The position numbers and the translations under genes were made by a program. Below are positions 15,531 through 23,652 of a stretch of 64,000 nt of DNA, piece by piece (the first letter of the stretch is position 1; each line of letters opens with the position of its first letter). The stretch is from Streptomyces chartreusis (lineage in GTDB: Bacteria; Actinomycetota; Actinomycetes; Streptomycetales; Streptomycetaceae): NCBI RefSeq assembly GCF_008704715.1, contig NZ_CP023689.1, positions 6,882,001 to 6,946,000 on the forward strand, given 5' to 3'. The notes beneath the pieces are model-generated. The model worked only from the letters and a program-made list of their open reading frames with translations, was not told the DNA's origin and did not search any database.

Positions 15531-17455
15531 TCGATGCTTGCAAGTTCAACATTTGGCCACACTTGCGTCCCGGCATCCCCTTCCGTCCCGGGGATAACGG
15601 CACGTAGTGCCGCCCTGGCCACCGCATCCGCATCCGAAAGAGTGACCGAATCCACACCCGGCCGCGCCCCCGCCGCCGTCACCCAGTGCACCCCCTCCGT
15701 CGGCACGCCGAACGCGAACCGCCTTGCGTGCGGCTGCCCCTGACGGTCGATCAGCCGATACGGGCGCGCTGTCACGTCCAGCCCGCCGGTCTCGTAGCCG
15801 TCGACCGTGTGCGGCCGGCACTGTCCCGTCTTCAGCAGCCTGGCGAGCAGTTCGTCCGCCGTGCGCCGCAAGTCCGGTTCGGGCAGCCGGGCTTCGACGA
15901 GCGTCGTCGCGCGCACCACGGAACCCGGGACCTCGGGGGAGTGCGCGACCCACGCGTCCGCCTCCTCGCGCACTTCGAGCCGCGGCCCCAGCACCTCCAC
16001 CACGCCCGCCTCCATCAGGGCCACCAGTTCCTCGACGCGTCGCCGCGGCGGGCCGATGGACAGGAAGGCGTTGAGCGGGGTGTACCAGCGGTCCAGATGG
16101 TCCCGGCGCGAGGTCCCGGTCAGGCCCGCGTGGTCGACGATCAGGCGCAGTTCGTTGCGCAGGTCGCGCAGCACGTCCAGGGCCGACTTCAGCGGGCCGT
16201 GCACATTGCCCCGGGCGGCCTGGGCCGCGTCCTCGCGCAGATACGCCAGCAGCCAGTCGCGCCACCGCCCGCGATCCGGGAAGCCGTACTCCCCGTACGG
16301 CCGCGAGACCCGGTCCCAGCTCCAGCGCTCGCCCTCCGGTATCCCGAACTCGTCCAGCAGCAAGGTCTCTTGGGGATCGCGATGCGGGACGGCCAGGAAG
16401 CGCTCGGTGAACTCCGGCCGCCCGGCCCCCGGTATCAGCGCCGCGTAGTACACCGTCTCCACCTCCTTCGCCACCAGCGGCCATATCTCCGCGAGGAAGT
16501 CCGGCGCCTCGCCCGAGTCGGCGCGCTTGCGGAAGCCGGCGATCACCTCCGGCGTCAGTACGAGCGGGAGATGACGGCCGTACGGCCCCTTCGCGTTGTC
16601 GCCGCGGGCCTGGTACGGGATGCCGCGCCGCGAACCGGCGTACAGGCGCGGCTCGTTGCCGGACGGGAGGTAGCGCAGGCCCTCGTCGTCCCGGACGAAG
16701 CGGCCGCCGCGGCCCGTCGTCAACAGGGCCATGTGGTCGAAGAAGTTGAGACCGAGGCCGCGCAACAGCACGGGTTCCCCGGGGGATACGGCGGACAGGT
16801 CCACGTCGGCCGGATTGGCGGGCGCGACGTACCGCAGGCCGTGCCGCTCGGCGTGGGCGGCGAGATGGCGCTGGGCCGTGTCGGCGGCCGTCGGGAGATG
16901 GCCCTGCGCCAGCACCACGGCGGACAGGCCGGGCAGGACCCGGCCGTCGTCCAGGGTCAGGGTCTGACGGCCGTCGGGTGCGTCGTCGAGCCGTACCGCA
17001 CGGGTCGCGTACGTCTCGACGCGCACGGTCGGGGAAGCCTCGCGCACGACCTTCGCGAACACCCACTCCAGGTAACGGCCGTACTGGGCGCGGGTCGGGT
17101 ACTCGTCGGGGCCCAGCTCGCCCGCCGCCCAGTCGTACAGGCTGGGGCCCGGCCGGATCGGGCCCGAGCAGTCGACGCTCTCGTCGGTGAACAGGGTGAC
17201 CTGCGAGGCCACCGTGTTCATCAGCAGCTCGGGCGACTGCGCGGTCCGCCACACCCGCCCCGGGCCGGGCGGCGCCGGGTCGATCACATGGACGGTGAGG
17301 CGCGCGCCGGGCGGCAGGAGTTCGGGAGCGCAGGCGCAGAGGCGTTCCAGGACGCTGGTGCCGCGGGGGCCGGCGCCGACCAGGGCGACGGAGACCGAGG
17401 TCGGAGCGGGGGTCGGTGCGGTCAAAGGGGTGACTCCCGGGCGTGTGGGGCGCAT
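15527..17455 (-). CDS. FAD/NAD(P)-binding protein (NAD_binding_9 type)
   Basis: A 642-residue flavoprotein-like enzyme. The N-terminal dinucleotide fold is VALVGAGPRGTSVLERL (GxGxxG). Further features are VIDPAPPGPGRVWRTAQSPELLMNT, a second nucleotide-binding region near VVLAQGH and a long C-terminal domain. These large proteins are distantly related to lysine/ornithine N-hydroxylases and cyclohexanone-type monooxygenases; substrates are unknown. No siderophore genes lie nearby, although an iron-box-like site overlaps its stop. The start MRPTRPG at 17455 was kept; a shorter protein beginning just before VSVALVGAG is possible. Confidence 0.72.
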   Translation of the reverse strand: MRPTRPGVTPLTAPTPAPTSVSVALVGAGPRGTSVLERLCACAPELLPPGARLTVHVIDPAPPGPGRVWRTAQSPELLMNTVASQVTLFTDESVDCSGPIRPGPSLYDWAAGELGPDEYPTRAQYGRYLEWVFAKVVREASPTVRVETYATRAVRLDDAPDGRQTLTLDDGRVLPGLSAVVLAQGHLPTAADTAQRHLAAHAERHGLRYVAPANPADVDLSAVSPGEPVLLRGLGLNFFDHMALLTTGRGGRFVRDDEGLRYLPSGNEPRLYAGSRRGIPYQARGDNAKGPYGRHLPLVLTPEVIAGFRKRADSGEAPDFLAEIWPLVAKEVETVYYAALIPGAGRPEFTERFLAVPHRDPQETLLLDEFGIPEGERWSWDRVSRPYGEYGFPDRGRWRDWLLAYLREDAAQAARGNVHGPLKSALDVLRDLRNELRLIVDHAGLTGTSRRDHLDRWYTPLNAFLSIGPPRRRVEELVALMEAGVVEVLGPRLEVREEADAWVAHSPEVPGSVVRATTLVEARLPEPDLRRTADELLARLLKTGQCRPHTVDGYETGGLDVTARPYRLIDRQGQPHARRFAFGVPTEGVHWVTAAGARPGVDSVTLSDADAVARAALRAVIPGTEGDAGTQVWPNVELASID

Positions 17456-17683
17456 TGGAGCGGGTGAGCCGTCGGGCGGAAGCGGACGGTCCGGCTCATC
17501 ATGCCGTCGTCGAAGGGGCGAACTCTGCCCGGGGGTCGGTGAGTGTGGGATGCATCACGAGCATCACGTGCCACGCCGGTCACAAGCGGTCGGAACGTTG
17601 TGAATGTGGGGCGAGTTCGGACGCGGCGGTGATATCGCGGGGGTCCGGGTTCGTCGTCGGCTGCGGGCCGGTGGGGGTCGTTC

Positions 17684-17750
17684 GCGCAGTTCCCCGTGCC
17701 CCTGGGGAGGCGGCCGCCAGGCCGGCCTTCAGGGGCGCGGGGAACTGCGC
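17684..17750. repeat. Inverted pair of the 19-bp repeat (366-bp intergenic region)
   Basis: Left arm 17684-17702 (one mismatch, GTGCCCC) and perfect right arm 17732-17750 lie in the 366-bp gap between the FAD-protein start and the end of the PhoD gene. Apart from this hairpin-forming element I see no gene in the gap. Confidence 0.8.
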
Positions 17751-17821
17751 GAGCAACCCACGACAACCCGCAGCCGCCGACCGACCCGAACCCCCGGGCT
17801 GTCACGCGCAACGGCCCACCG

Positions 17822-19450
17822 TCACGGCGTGAGTTGCGACTCCGCCACCACGTCCAGCCGCGCAGCGCCCCGCGCCTGCTCCAGCCGCAGCCGCGCCGAG
17901 CGCCTCCCCAGGGTCAGGGTCATCAGCTGGTTGCCGAACCACGGTCCGCCCGTCCGGCGCCAGTCGATCGGCGGCTTCGGGCAGCCCCCGTGCCCCGCGA
18001 ACCGCCGGCCCAGCACCCGGGCGAGCCCGCTCCAGCCGAAGCGGAAGCCGAGCCGGATCGCCAGCGGGATGGCGTTGTGCACGGGCGAACAGGTCAGCTG
18101 CAGGACCCGGGCGTCCGGCCCGGTGCCGGCCGGCCAGGCGGGCTCGGCGATGTACGCGTGATGCACGTCCCCCGACAGGACGCACACCGTCGCCGGGGCG
18201 TCCGGCCCCGAGCCGGCCTCGGCGATCAGCTCCGTCAGCGCGTCGAAGGAGGACGGGAACGCCGCCCAGTGCTCCAGGTCGGCCCGCCGCCGCAGATCCT
18301 CGCCGAACCGCGCCCAGCGCTCCCCGCGTTCGCCCCGGCACAGGGCCGCGTTCCACGCCTCGGCGTCGTGCACCAGATGCGGCAGCAGCCACGGCAGGGA
18401 CGTACCGATGAGGAGGTGGTCGTAGGAGCCGGGGGCTTCCAGCGCCTGCTCGCGCAGCCACCGCGCCTCGCCGGGGTCGAGCATCGACCGCGCCTCCTCG
18501 TCGAGGACGCGGGCCGCCCGCGTGTCCACCATCAGCAGCCGCACCCGGCCGAAGTCGCGGCGGTAGCTCCAGCGGACCGAGGCCGGGTCGGCGTCCGCCT
18601 TGCAGGCGAAGGAGCGCAGCTCGTCGGTGCCGTCGGGGGCTTCGCGTACGGCGGCGAAGAGCGGGTCGGCGGCCAGCTCGGCCGGCGACAGATTGCCCAG
18701 GTGCTGGTGGACCCAGTACGACATCAGCCCGCTCAGCAGCCGCTCGCGCCACCACGGGGTGGCCCGCATGTCGGCGAGCCAGGCGGCGGAGGTGTTCCAG
18801 TCGTCTATGACGTCGTGGTCGTCGAAGATCATGCAGCTGGGCACGGTGGACAGCAGCCAGCGCACCTCCGGGTCGAGCCAGGACTCGTAGTAGAGGCGGG
18901 TGTACTCCTCGTAGTCCGCGACCTCGTTGCCCGGCGGTTCGCTCAGGTCGCGGCGGGCGGCCAGCCAGCGCCTGGTCGCGTTGGAGGTCTCGTCGGCGTA
19001 CACCTGGTCGCCCAGCAGCACCAGCACGTCCGGCCGCTCGCCGTCCGGGTCGGCCGCCATCCGGGCGGCCAGCGTGTCCAGGGCGTCCGGCCCGACCGGG
19101 TCCTTCTCGTCCGCGGGAGGCGCCGCCCAGCGGCAGGAGCCGAAGGCGAGCCGGACGGGGTCGCCGTCGGCAGGGGTGCGGATGACGGAGGGCGGGAAGG
19201 GCGAGCCGGGGAGCGGCCACACGCCCGTGCCGTCGAGGTGGACCTCGTACGGCGTAGTGGTCCCCGGTGTGAGGCCGGTGACCGGCACGAGGGCGTAGTG
19301 ATGGCCGGCGACCTGGAAGGTGCGGGCCTCACCGCCGGACCCGTCCGCCCCGCGCACCCGCACGGCGCACGGACGGCTCGCCTCGACCCACACGGTCGCG
19401 GTCGAGCCGTCGATGTACCTCAGCAGCGGACCCAGGCGCAGTTCGGCCAC
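17822..19450 (-). CDS. PhoD-like alkaline phosphatase/phosphodiesterase
   Basis: A 542-residue metallophosphoesterase. The N-terminal beta domain (about 1-95) precedes a PhoD catalytic core with LAFGSCRW, LLGDQVYAD (metal ligands), the near-invariant IFDDHDVIDDW and LSGDVHHAY. PhoD enzymes hydrolyse phosphomono- or diesters with Ca/Fe. Unlike classical PhoD there is no Tat signal peptide, so this member is probably cytosolic. The start is GTG at 19450. The frame is clean and the length is usual for the PhoD-like Streptomyces group. Confidence 0.85.
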   Translation of the reverse strand: MAELRLGPLLRYIDGSTATVWVEASRPCAVRVRGADGSGGEARTFQVAGHHYALVPVTGLTPGTTTPYEVHLDGTGVWPLPGSPFPPSVIRTPADGDPVRLAFGSCRWAAPPADEKDPVGPDALDTLAARMAADPDGERPDVLVLLGDQVYADETSNATRRWLAARRDLSEPPGNEVADYEEYTRLYYESWLDPEVRWLLSTVPSCMIFDDHDVIDDWNTSAAWLADMRATPWWRERLLSGLMSYWVHQHLGNLSPAELAADPLFAAVREAPDGTDELRSFACKADADPASVRWSYRRDFGRVRLLMVDTRAARVLDEEARSMLDPGEARWLREQALEAPGSYDHLLIGTSLPWLLPHLVHDAEAWNAALCRGERGERWARFGEDLRRRADLEHWAAFPSSFDALTELIAEAGSGPDAPATVCVLSGDVHHAYIAEPAWPAGTGPDARVLQLTCSPVHNAIPLAIRLGFRFGWSGLARVLGRRFAGHGGCPKPPIDWRRTGGPWFGNQLMTLTLGRRSARLRLEQARGAARLDVVAESQLTP

Positions 19451-19581
19451 GTCATGCCCTCCTCCGTCGCCCCGTACGGTACGGAACGACGGAGGGGAAC
19501 GGGGAGGTTCCGCAGATCACGGTTTGCCGAACTCCGCCGGCTCACGGTCGGCTCACCGTCGGCCGGGTACCGGTGCCCGGT

Positions 19582-20226
19582 TCAGCAGCTCGCGAGGTAG
19601 TTCGTGAGGGCGGACTTCTCCGCCGAGTCGACCGAGAGGCCGTAGTAGTACTTCACCTGCACCCAGGCGCGGACGTACGTGCAGCGGTACGCGGTGCGCG
19701 ACGGCATCCAGGTGGCCGGGTCCTGGTCGCCCTTGGCCTGGTTCACGTTGTCCGTGACGGCGATCAGCTGCGGGCGGGTCAGGTCGTTGGCGAAGGACTG
19801 GCGCCGGGAGGTGGTCCAGCTGTCGGCGCCGGAGTCCCAGGCCTCGGCCAGCGGCACCAGGTGGTCGATGTCGAGGTCGGAGGCGGCGGTCCAGGTGGCG
19901 CCGTCGTAGACGGAGTACCAGCTGCCGCTCGTGGCGGCACAGGAGGAGTCCTGGACGACGTTCGTGCCGTCGCGCTTGAGGACGACCTCGCGGGTGTTGC
20001 AGGCGCCGGACTGGGTGATCCAGTGCGGGAACAGGTCGCGGTCGTAGCCCGTGCGGTCCTCGGCGGCCACGGTGAGCGAGGCGAGGTAGGTGCGGGCGGT
20101 GGCGGCGCTGACGGGGGTGGGGAGCGCGGCGGAGGCGGTCGGAGCGTTGAAAAGTGCGACGGAGGCTATGAGGCCGCTGAGGGCCGCGAGTATGCTGACC
20201 CGTCGACGCGCGTAGAACTTCGACAT
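19582..20226 (-). CDS. Secreted HNH-type nuclease (DUF1524/GmrSD C-like)
   Basis: A 214-residue exported protein. The signal peptide (about 1-34) ends at TASAA. The mature domain has TGYDRDLFPHW, CNTREVVLKRDG, DIDHLVPLAEAWDSGA (the D-H of the beta-beta-alpha metal site), and the characteristic RPQLIAVTDNVNQAKGDQDPATWMP, the N...K/H region of the family. Homologues are secreted nucleases of Streptomyces. Cysteine pairs (CNTR..CAAT, YRCTYV..LASC) suggest disulfides. ATG 20226 has a GGGAG-type Shine-Dalgarno upstream. The open frame extends further, but the signal peptide fixes the start. Confidence 0.85.
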   Translation of the reverse strand: MSKFYARRRVSILAALSGLIASVALFNAPTASAALPTPVSAATARTYLASLTVAAEDRTGYDRDLFPHWITQSGACNTREVVLKRDGTNVVQDSSCAATSGSWYSVYDGATWTAASDLDIDHLVPLAEAWDSGADSWTTSRRQSFANDLTRPQLIAVTDNVNQAKGDQDPATWMPSRTAYRCTYVRAWVQVKYYYGLSVDSAEKSALTNYLASC

Positions 20227-20414
20227 GCGAACTCCCTTGAGGGGTGGGGGTGTTGGCGAGCGAGCGTTGGAATGCTCGCCACGCCGCATTGCGGGGAGGT
20301 GTGCGTCCGGTAAGAAGCTAGTGACGTGTTCATGACACGACAAGGTTGAGGCTGTGACTTTCTTCCTGTGAATCCGTCGATGGCTCGTTCGACTCCGTCG
20401 CGTACCATGGGTGA

Positions 20415-20525
20415 CGCAGAAGGGGAGTAGCTCTTCGCCGGACCGTCGACATACTGCTCAGCTCGTCTGAGCCGGCGCCCGGAGGCGGACCTCGTCCACG
20501 AGGTCGGCCAGCGAGACCTTCGGCA
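20415..20525 (+). promoter_or_regulatory. yybP-ykoY (manganese) riboswitch
   Basis: Two class-defining elements are present at the right separation: GAAGGGGAGTAGC (20419-20431) and GCCAGCGAGACCTTCGGC (20507-20524). They pair as P1 through GAAGG/CCTTC, leaving GGAGTA and the AGACC side as the Mn-binding loops, with internal hairpins between (for example CTCAGCTCGTCTGAG). It lies about 110 bp upstream of a UPF0016/GDT1 exporter gene, a classical target of this riboswitch. The switch should turn expression on when Mn2+ is high. Confidence 0.88.
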
Positions 20526-20636
20526 AGCAGTGCACGCCTGTGCCGCACGGCACGGGTGCTCAGTGTGCTGCCGTGCCGAGGTGTCGTAGCGCAGTGACAT
20601 TGCTCTCGGTGGGGCAGCCCGACCGATTGAGGAACC

Positions 20637-21218
20637 TTGATCAGCTTCACCGTGACGGCGGTCGTCTTCGGCGTCGTCTTCCTCGCCGAACTGCCCGACA
20701 AGACCGCGCTCGCCGGGCTCGTCCTCGGTACGCGCTATCGCGCCTCGTACGTCTTCGCGGGCGTCGCCGCCGCGTTCGCGGTGCATGTCGCACTTGCCGT
20801 GGCGGCCGGCAGTGTGCTGACCCTGCTCCCGCAGCAGATCCTGCACGCGCTCACCGGTGTGCTCTTTCTGGGTGGCGCTGCCGTGCTGCTCATGAAGAAG
20901 GACGAGGACGAGGGAGAGGTCCGCAAGCCGGAGAACCAGTCGTTCTGGAAGGTCTCCGGGGCCGGATTCATGCTCATCCTGGTCGCCGAGTTCGGTGATC
21001 TGACGCAGATCATGACGGCGAACCTCGCGGCCCGCTACGACGATCCGCTGTCCGTCGGCATCGGCGCGGTCCTGGCGCTGTGGACCGTGGCCGGGATCGG
21101 CATCCTCGGCGGCAAGGCCCTGATGAAGCGGGTGCCGCTGAAGCTGATCACCAAGGTGGCGGCGCTCGTGATGCTGACCCTGGGCGTCTGGAGCCTGTAC
21201 GAGGCGATCGCCGGCTGA
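20637..21218 (+). CDS. UPF0016/TMEM165-GDT1 family Mn2+ (Ca2+) exporter
   Basis: A 193-residue inner-membrane protein with six predicted helices in two repeats. Each repeat carries the signature acidic motif: FLAELPDKTALA (Glu18, Asp21) and LVAEFGDLTQIM. GDT1-family members such as MneA export Mn2+ or exchange Ca2+/Mn2+ for protons. The start is TTG at 20637 with GAGGA just upstream, and the Met-Ile-Ser-Phe N-terminus leads straight into helix 1. Control by the yybP-ykoY element upstream points to manganese detoxification. Confidence 0.88.
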   Translation: MISFTVTAVVFGVVFLAELPDKTALAGLVLGTRYRASYVFAGVAAAFAVHVALAVAAGSVLTLLPQQILHALTGVLFLGGAAVLLMKKDEDEGEVRKPENQSFWKVSGAGFMLILVAEFGDLTQIMTANLAARYDDPLSVGIGAVLALWTVAGIGILGGKALMKRVPLKLITKVAALVMLTLGVWSLYEAIAG

Positions 21219-21365
21219 GCCGGTGGCCGGCCGCCCGATTCCGGTCGCCCGGACGTTCTCGGGGGCCGTCCCGAGGTCGTTCGGAGCTGAACTGTCGGTG
21301 AACGGTTTCTGGAGGCGGTGGCGCGATCGGGGCTCGGTTTTGTACCGTGGAGGAACAAAGTGGCT

Positions 21366-21395
21366 CCCGCCCGTTTTCCCTGACCGGCGGGCGGG
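21366..21395 (+). terminator. Hairpin between the exporter and HAD genes
   Basis: CCCGCCCG (21366-21373) and CGGGCGGG (21388-21395) form a perfect 8-bp stem with a 14-nt loop, about 150 bp past the exporter stop and 60 bp before the HAD start. There is no T-run after it. Confidence 0.45.
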
Positions 21396-21456
21396 GTCAC
21401 CTTGTCCCTCCGGGGGCCACCCCTGTACCCCCGCGCCCCTCGCCTTGGAGTTGCCG

Positions 21457-22134
21457 ATGACGGCCACCGCCGCGCCCACCGAGTCCACCGTGATCACCGC
21501 CCGTGCCCTCCTGCTCGACATGGACGGCACGCTCGTCAACTCGGACGCCGTCGTGGAGCGGATCTGGCGTCGCTGGGCCGAGCGGCACGGGCTCGACGGC
21601 GACGAGGTGATGAAGGTCGTGCACGGGCGTCAGGGGTACGCCTCGATGGCGCTGCTGCTGCCCGACCGGCCGATGGAGCAGAACCACGCGGACAATGCGC
21701 GCATGCTCGCCGAGGAGACGGCGGACGTCGACGGCGTCGTGCCGATTGCGGGGGCGCCGGAGTTCCTGGCCTCGCTGCGGGGGTTGCCGCACGCGCTGGT
21801 GACGTCGGCCGATGTCGCGCTGTCCACGGCGCGGATGGCCGCGGCCGGGCTGGAACTGCCGGATGTGCGGGTGACCGCGGAGTCGGTCGGCGCGAGCAAG
21901 CCCGACCCCGAGGGGTTTCTGAAGGGGGCCGCCGAGCTGGGGGTCGCGCCGGCTGACTGTGTGGTGTTCGAGGACTCCGGGGCCGGCATCGAGGCGGGGC
22001 GCTCCGCGGGGATGCGGGTTGTGGGGGTCGGGGCGCGGGCCGGGTTCCACGGGCCGGATGTGCTGGTGAGGGATCTGCGGCAGGTTCGGGTCGAGGCGGT
22101 GGACGGGGGCGGGGTCCGGCTCGTCATCGCCTGA
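21457..22134 (+). CDS. HAD-IA phosphatase (beta-phosphoglucomutase/GPP-like)
   Basis: A 225-residue HAD-superfamily enzyme with all motifs: LLDMDGTLVNSDAV (motif I, nucleophile and acid Asp), LVTSADV (motif II), GASKPDPEGF (motif III Lys) and VVFEDSGAGIEAGRSAG (motif IV). The cap lies at about residues 30-95. Closest functional classes are sugar-phosphate phosphatases or mutases and glycerol-3-phosphatase; the substrate is not determinable. ATG 21457 has GGAG six bases upstream. Confidence 0.85.
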   Translation: MTATAAPTESTVITARALLLDMDGTLVNSDAVVERIWRRWAERHGLDGDEVMKVVHGRQGYASMALLLPDRPMEQNHADNARMLAEETADVDGVVPIAGAPEFLASLRGLPHALVTSADVALSTARMAAAGLELPDVRVTAESVGASKPDPEGFLKGAAELGVAPADCVVFEDSGAGIEAGRSAGMRVVGVGARAGFHGPDVLVRDLRQVRVEAVDGGGVRLVIA

Positions 22135-22185
22135 GGGGGCGGGGCGGGGGGTTCGACGGCGGGTGCGGGCCGGTGGGGGCCGTTC

Positions 22186-22351
22186 GCGCAGTTCCCCGCG
22201 CCCCTGAGGTCGGCCTTGCGGCCGCCGATTCAGGGGCGCAGTTCCGCGTGGTTTTGAGGGTCGGCCTTGCGTCGCCGGGCCAGGGGTGCAGTTCCGCGTG
22301 GTGTGAAGGTCGGCCTCGCTGCCGCCAACTCAGGGGCGCGGGGAACTGCGC
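22186..22351. repeat. Outer pair of 19-bp arms with degenerate internal copies
   Basis: Left arm 22186-22204 and right arm 22333-22351 are perfect. Between them are truncated copies (CAGGGGCGCAGTTCCGCGTGG and similar near 22231 and 22285) and repeated GTCGGCCTTGCG/GTCGGCCTCGCT units, suggesting serial duplication of the element. This fills the ~300-bp gap between the HAD gene and the next gene; no ORF is supported here. Confidence 0.8.
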
Positions 22352-22432
22352 GATCAGCCACGGGCGGCCCGCACCCGCCGACGAACCCCCCCGGCCCCGA
22401 GCTCTACCGCGTACGGCCCCCGCAGCGCCGCG

Positions 22433-23494
22433 TCACGGTTCCGTGGTTTCTGATTCCAGGTGTTCCCTGGTCTCCAGGTCGTAGACCCCGTAGTCGTCCG
22501 ACTGGATCCCTCGCGCCCATTGGTACCGGGCGACCGCGTCCTCCACGCCCTCGTTGTAGTTCCCCCTCGCCTGCCGCGTGTACAGGCCGAGCTGGGTGAG
22601 GCGGAGTTCCAGTTCCGTGACCTCGGGACCCCGGTCGCCACGGCTCAGCACCGGCGGCGTGGGCTGGCGCGCGGCGGGGGACTCCTCGTCGGGGTCGGTC
22701 GCCGCCTCCGTCGGGGACGGCGACTTCGTCGGCTCCGTCGACGGGGTCGGGCTCGGCGACGACGTCGACCGGGTGGGGGACGGCGACTCGGTCGGGCTCT
22801 CCGACGGTGACGCGGAGGTCGGGGCCGGAGCCGAGCCGCTCGCCGTCTCGGGCGGGGCGGCGGTCGTCTCCGCCTCGCCGGTCGACGGCGCCGGGACACT
22901 CGCCCGTACGTCGTGCGGCAGCGCCGTCTTCCGGGACGGCGCGTCGTAGCTGAACATGCCGCTCGCCAGGCCCGCCGCCGTCATCACGACCACGAGCGCC
23001 CCGCCCGCGCCCAGCAGGATCGTGCGGCGGTGGCGGCGGCCGGTGCCCCGCGCCTCATCTACGTCGTCCCAGTCGGACTCGTCGGTCGGGGCCGTCGGCT
23101 GCGTCGGCGTCGACTCGAACAGGCTCAGGTCCTGGGCGTTCGGGGTCGTGGCCCCGGACGCCAGCGGGGTGGCGAGCGTCTGGGCGTCATCGGCGGCCGC
23201 ACGCGCGGGCGGCGCCGGCTGCTGCGGGTCCACCTGACGCAGCTGCATCGTTTCGGCGGCGTTGTCGCCCTCCAGCTCCACGTATGGCCGAATGCGCAGC
23301 GGATCGAAGTCCCCCGCCGCTGCCGCCTCCGCCGTACGGGCGTCTCTGAGAGCCTCGGACGCGCGCTCGCCGCAGCCGCACGACGGGGTGTTGTCGGCCG
23401 CTCTCGGCGTACCGCACTCCGGGCAAAGGTGACCGTTCGGACTACCCGGATCCTGTGGATCCCCGGCGCCGTTGGTGCCCCTCGGCTCTGTCAC
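22433..23494 (-). CDS. Membrane-anchored peptidoglycan-binding protein with N-terminal zinc-ribbon-like motif
   Basis: A 353-residue protein. The cytoplasmic N-terminus has a possible zinc ribbon (CPEC...CGC, residues 24-41) and an AETMQLR motif (80-86), matching the DETMQL tail motif of the class A PBP at 3449. One membrane segment (about 165-187) leads to a Ser/Thr/Pro-rich wall-spanning linker. The C-terminal ~75 residues (LSRGDRGPEVTELELRLTQLGLY...VEDAVARYQWARGI) are a PG_binding_1 domain. It is probably an envelope sensor or scaffold linking cytoplasmic Ser/Thr-kinase signalling to the wall. The GTG start at 23494 has GGGAGGGAC upstream. Confidence 0.78.
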   Translation of the reverse strand: MTEPRGTNGAGDPQDPGSPNGHLCPECGTPRAADNTPSCGCGERASEALRDARTAEAAAAGDFDPLRIRPYVELEGDNAAETMQLRQVDPQQPAPPARAAADDAQTLATPLASGATTPNAQDLSLFESTPTQPTAPTDESDWDDVDEARGTGRRHRRTILLGAGGALVVVMTAAGLASGMFSYDAPSRKTALPHDVRASVPAPSTGEAETTAAPPETASGSAPAPTSASPSESPTESPSPTRSTSSPSPTPSTEPTKSPSPTEAATDPDEESPAARQPTPPVLSRGDRGPEVTELELRLTQLGLYTRQARGNYNEGVEDAVARYQWARGIQSDDYGVYDLETREHLESETTEP

Positions 23495-23652
23495 GCGTTC
23501 GTCCCTCCCTCGCGAACTCCCCAGATTATGCAGACGTTCCTCACGCTCTCTCCCCAAGCCCCCGGAAGGGACGATTCCAATGGGACTCGACAGGCCATAA
23601 CGGGACACAGCGATCATGATGGAGGGGGTAACGAGACCTTCGGGAGGTCTTC

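Noticed and set aside
15686..17467. 593-codon plus frame opposite the FAD/NAD gene
   Set aside because: Shadow of a gene with clear Rossmann motifs on the minus strand.
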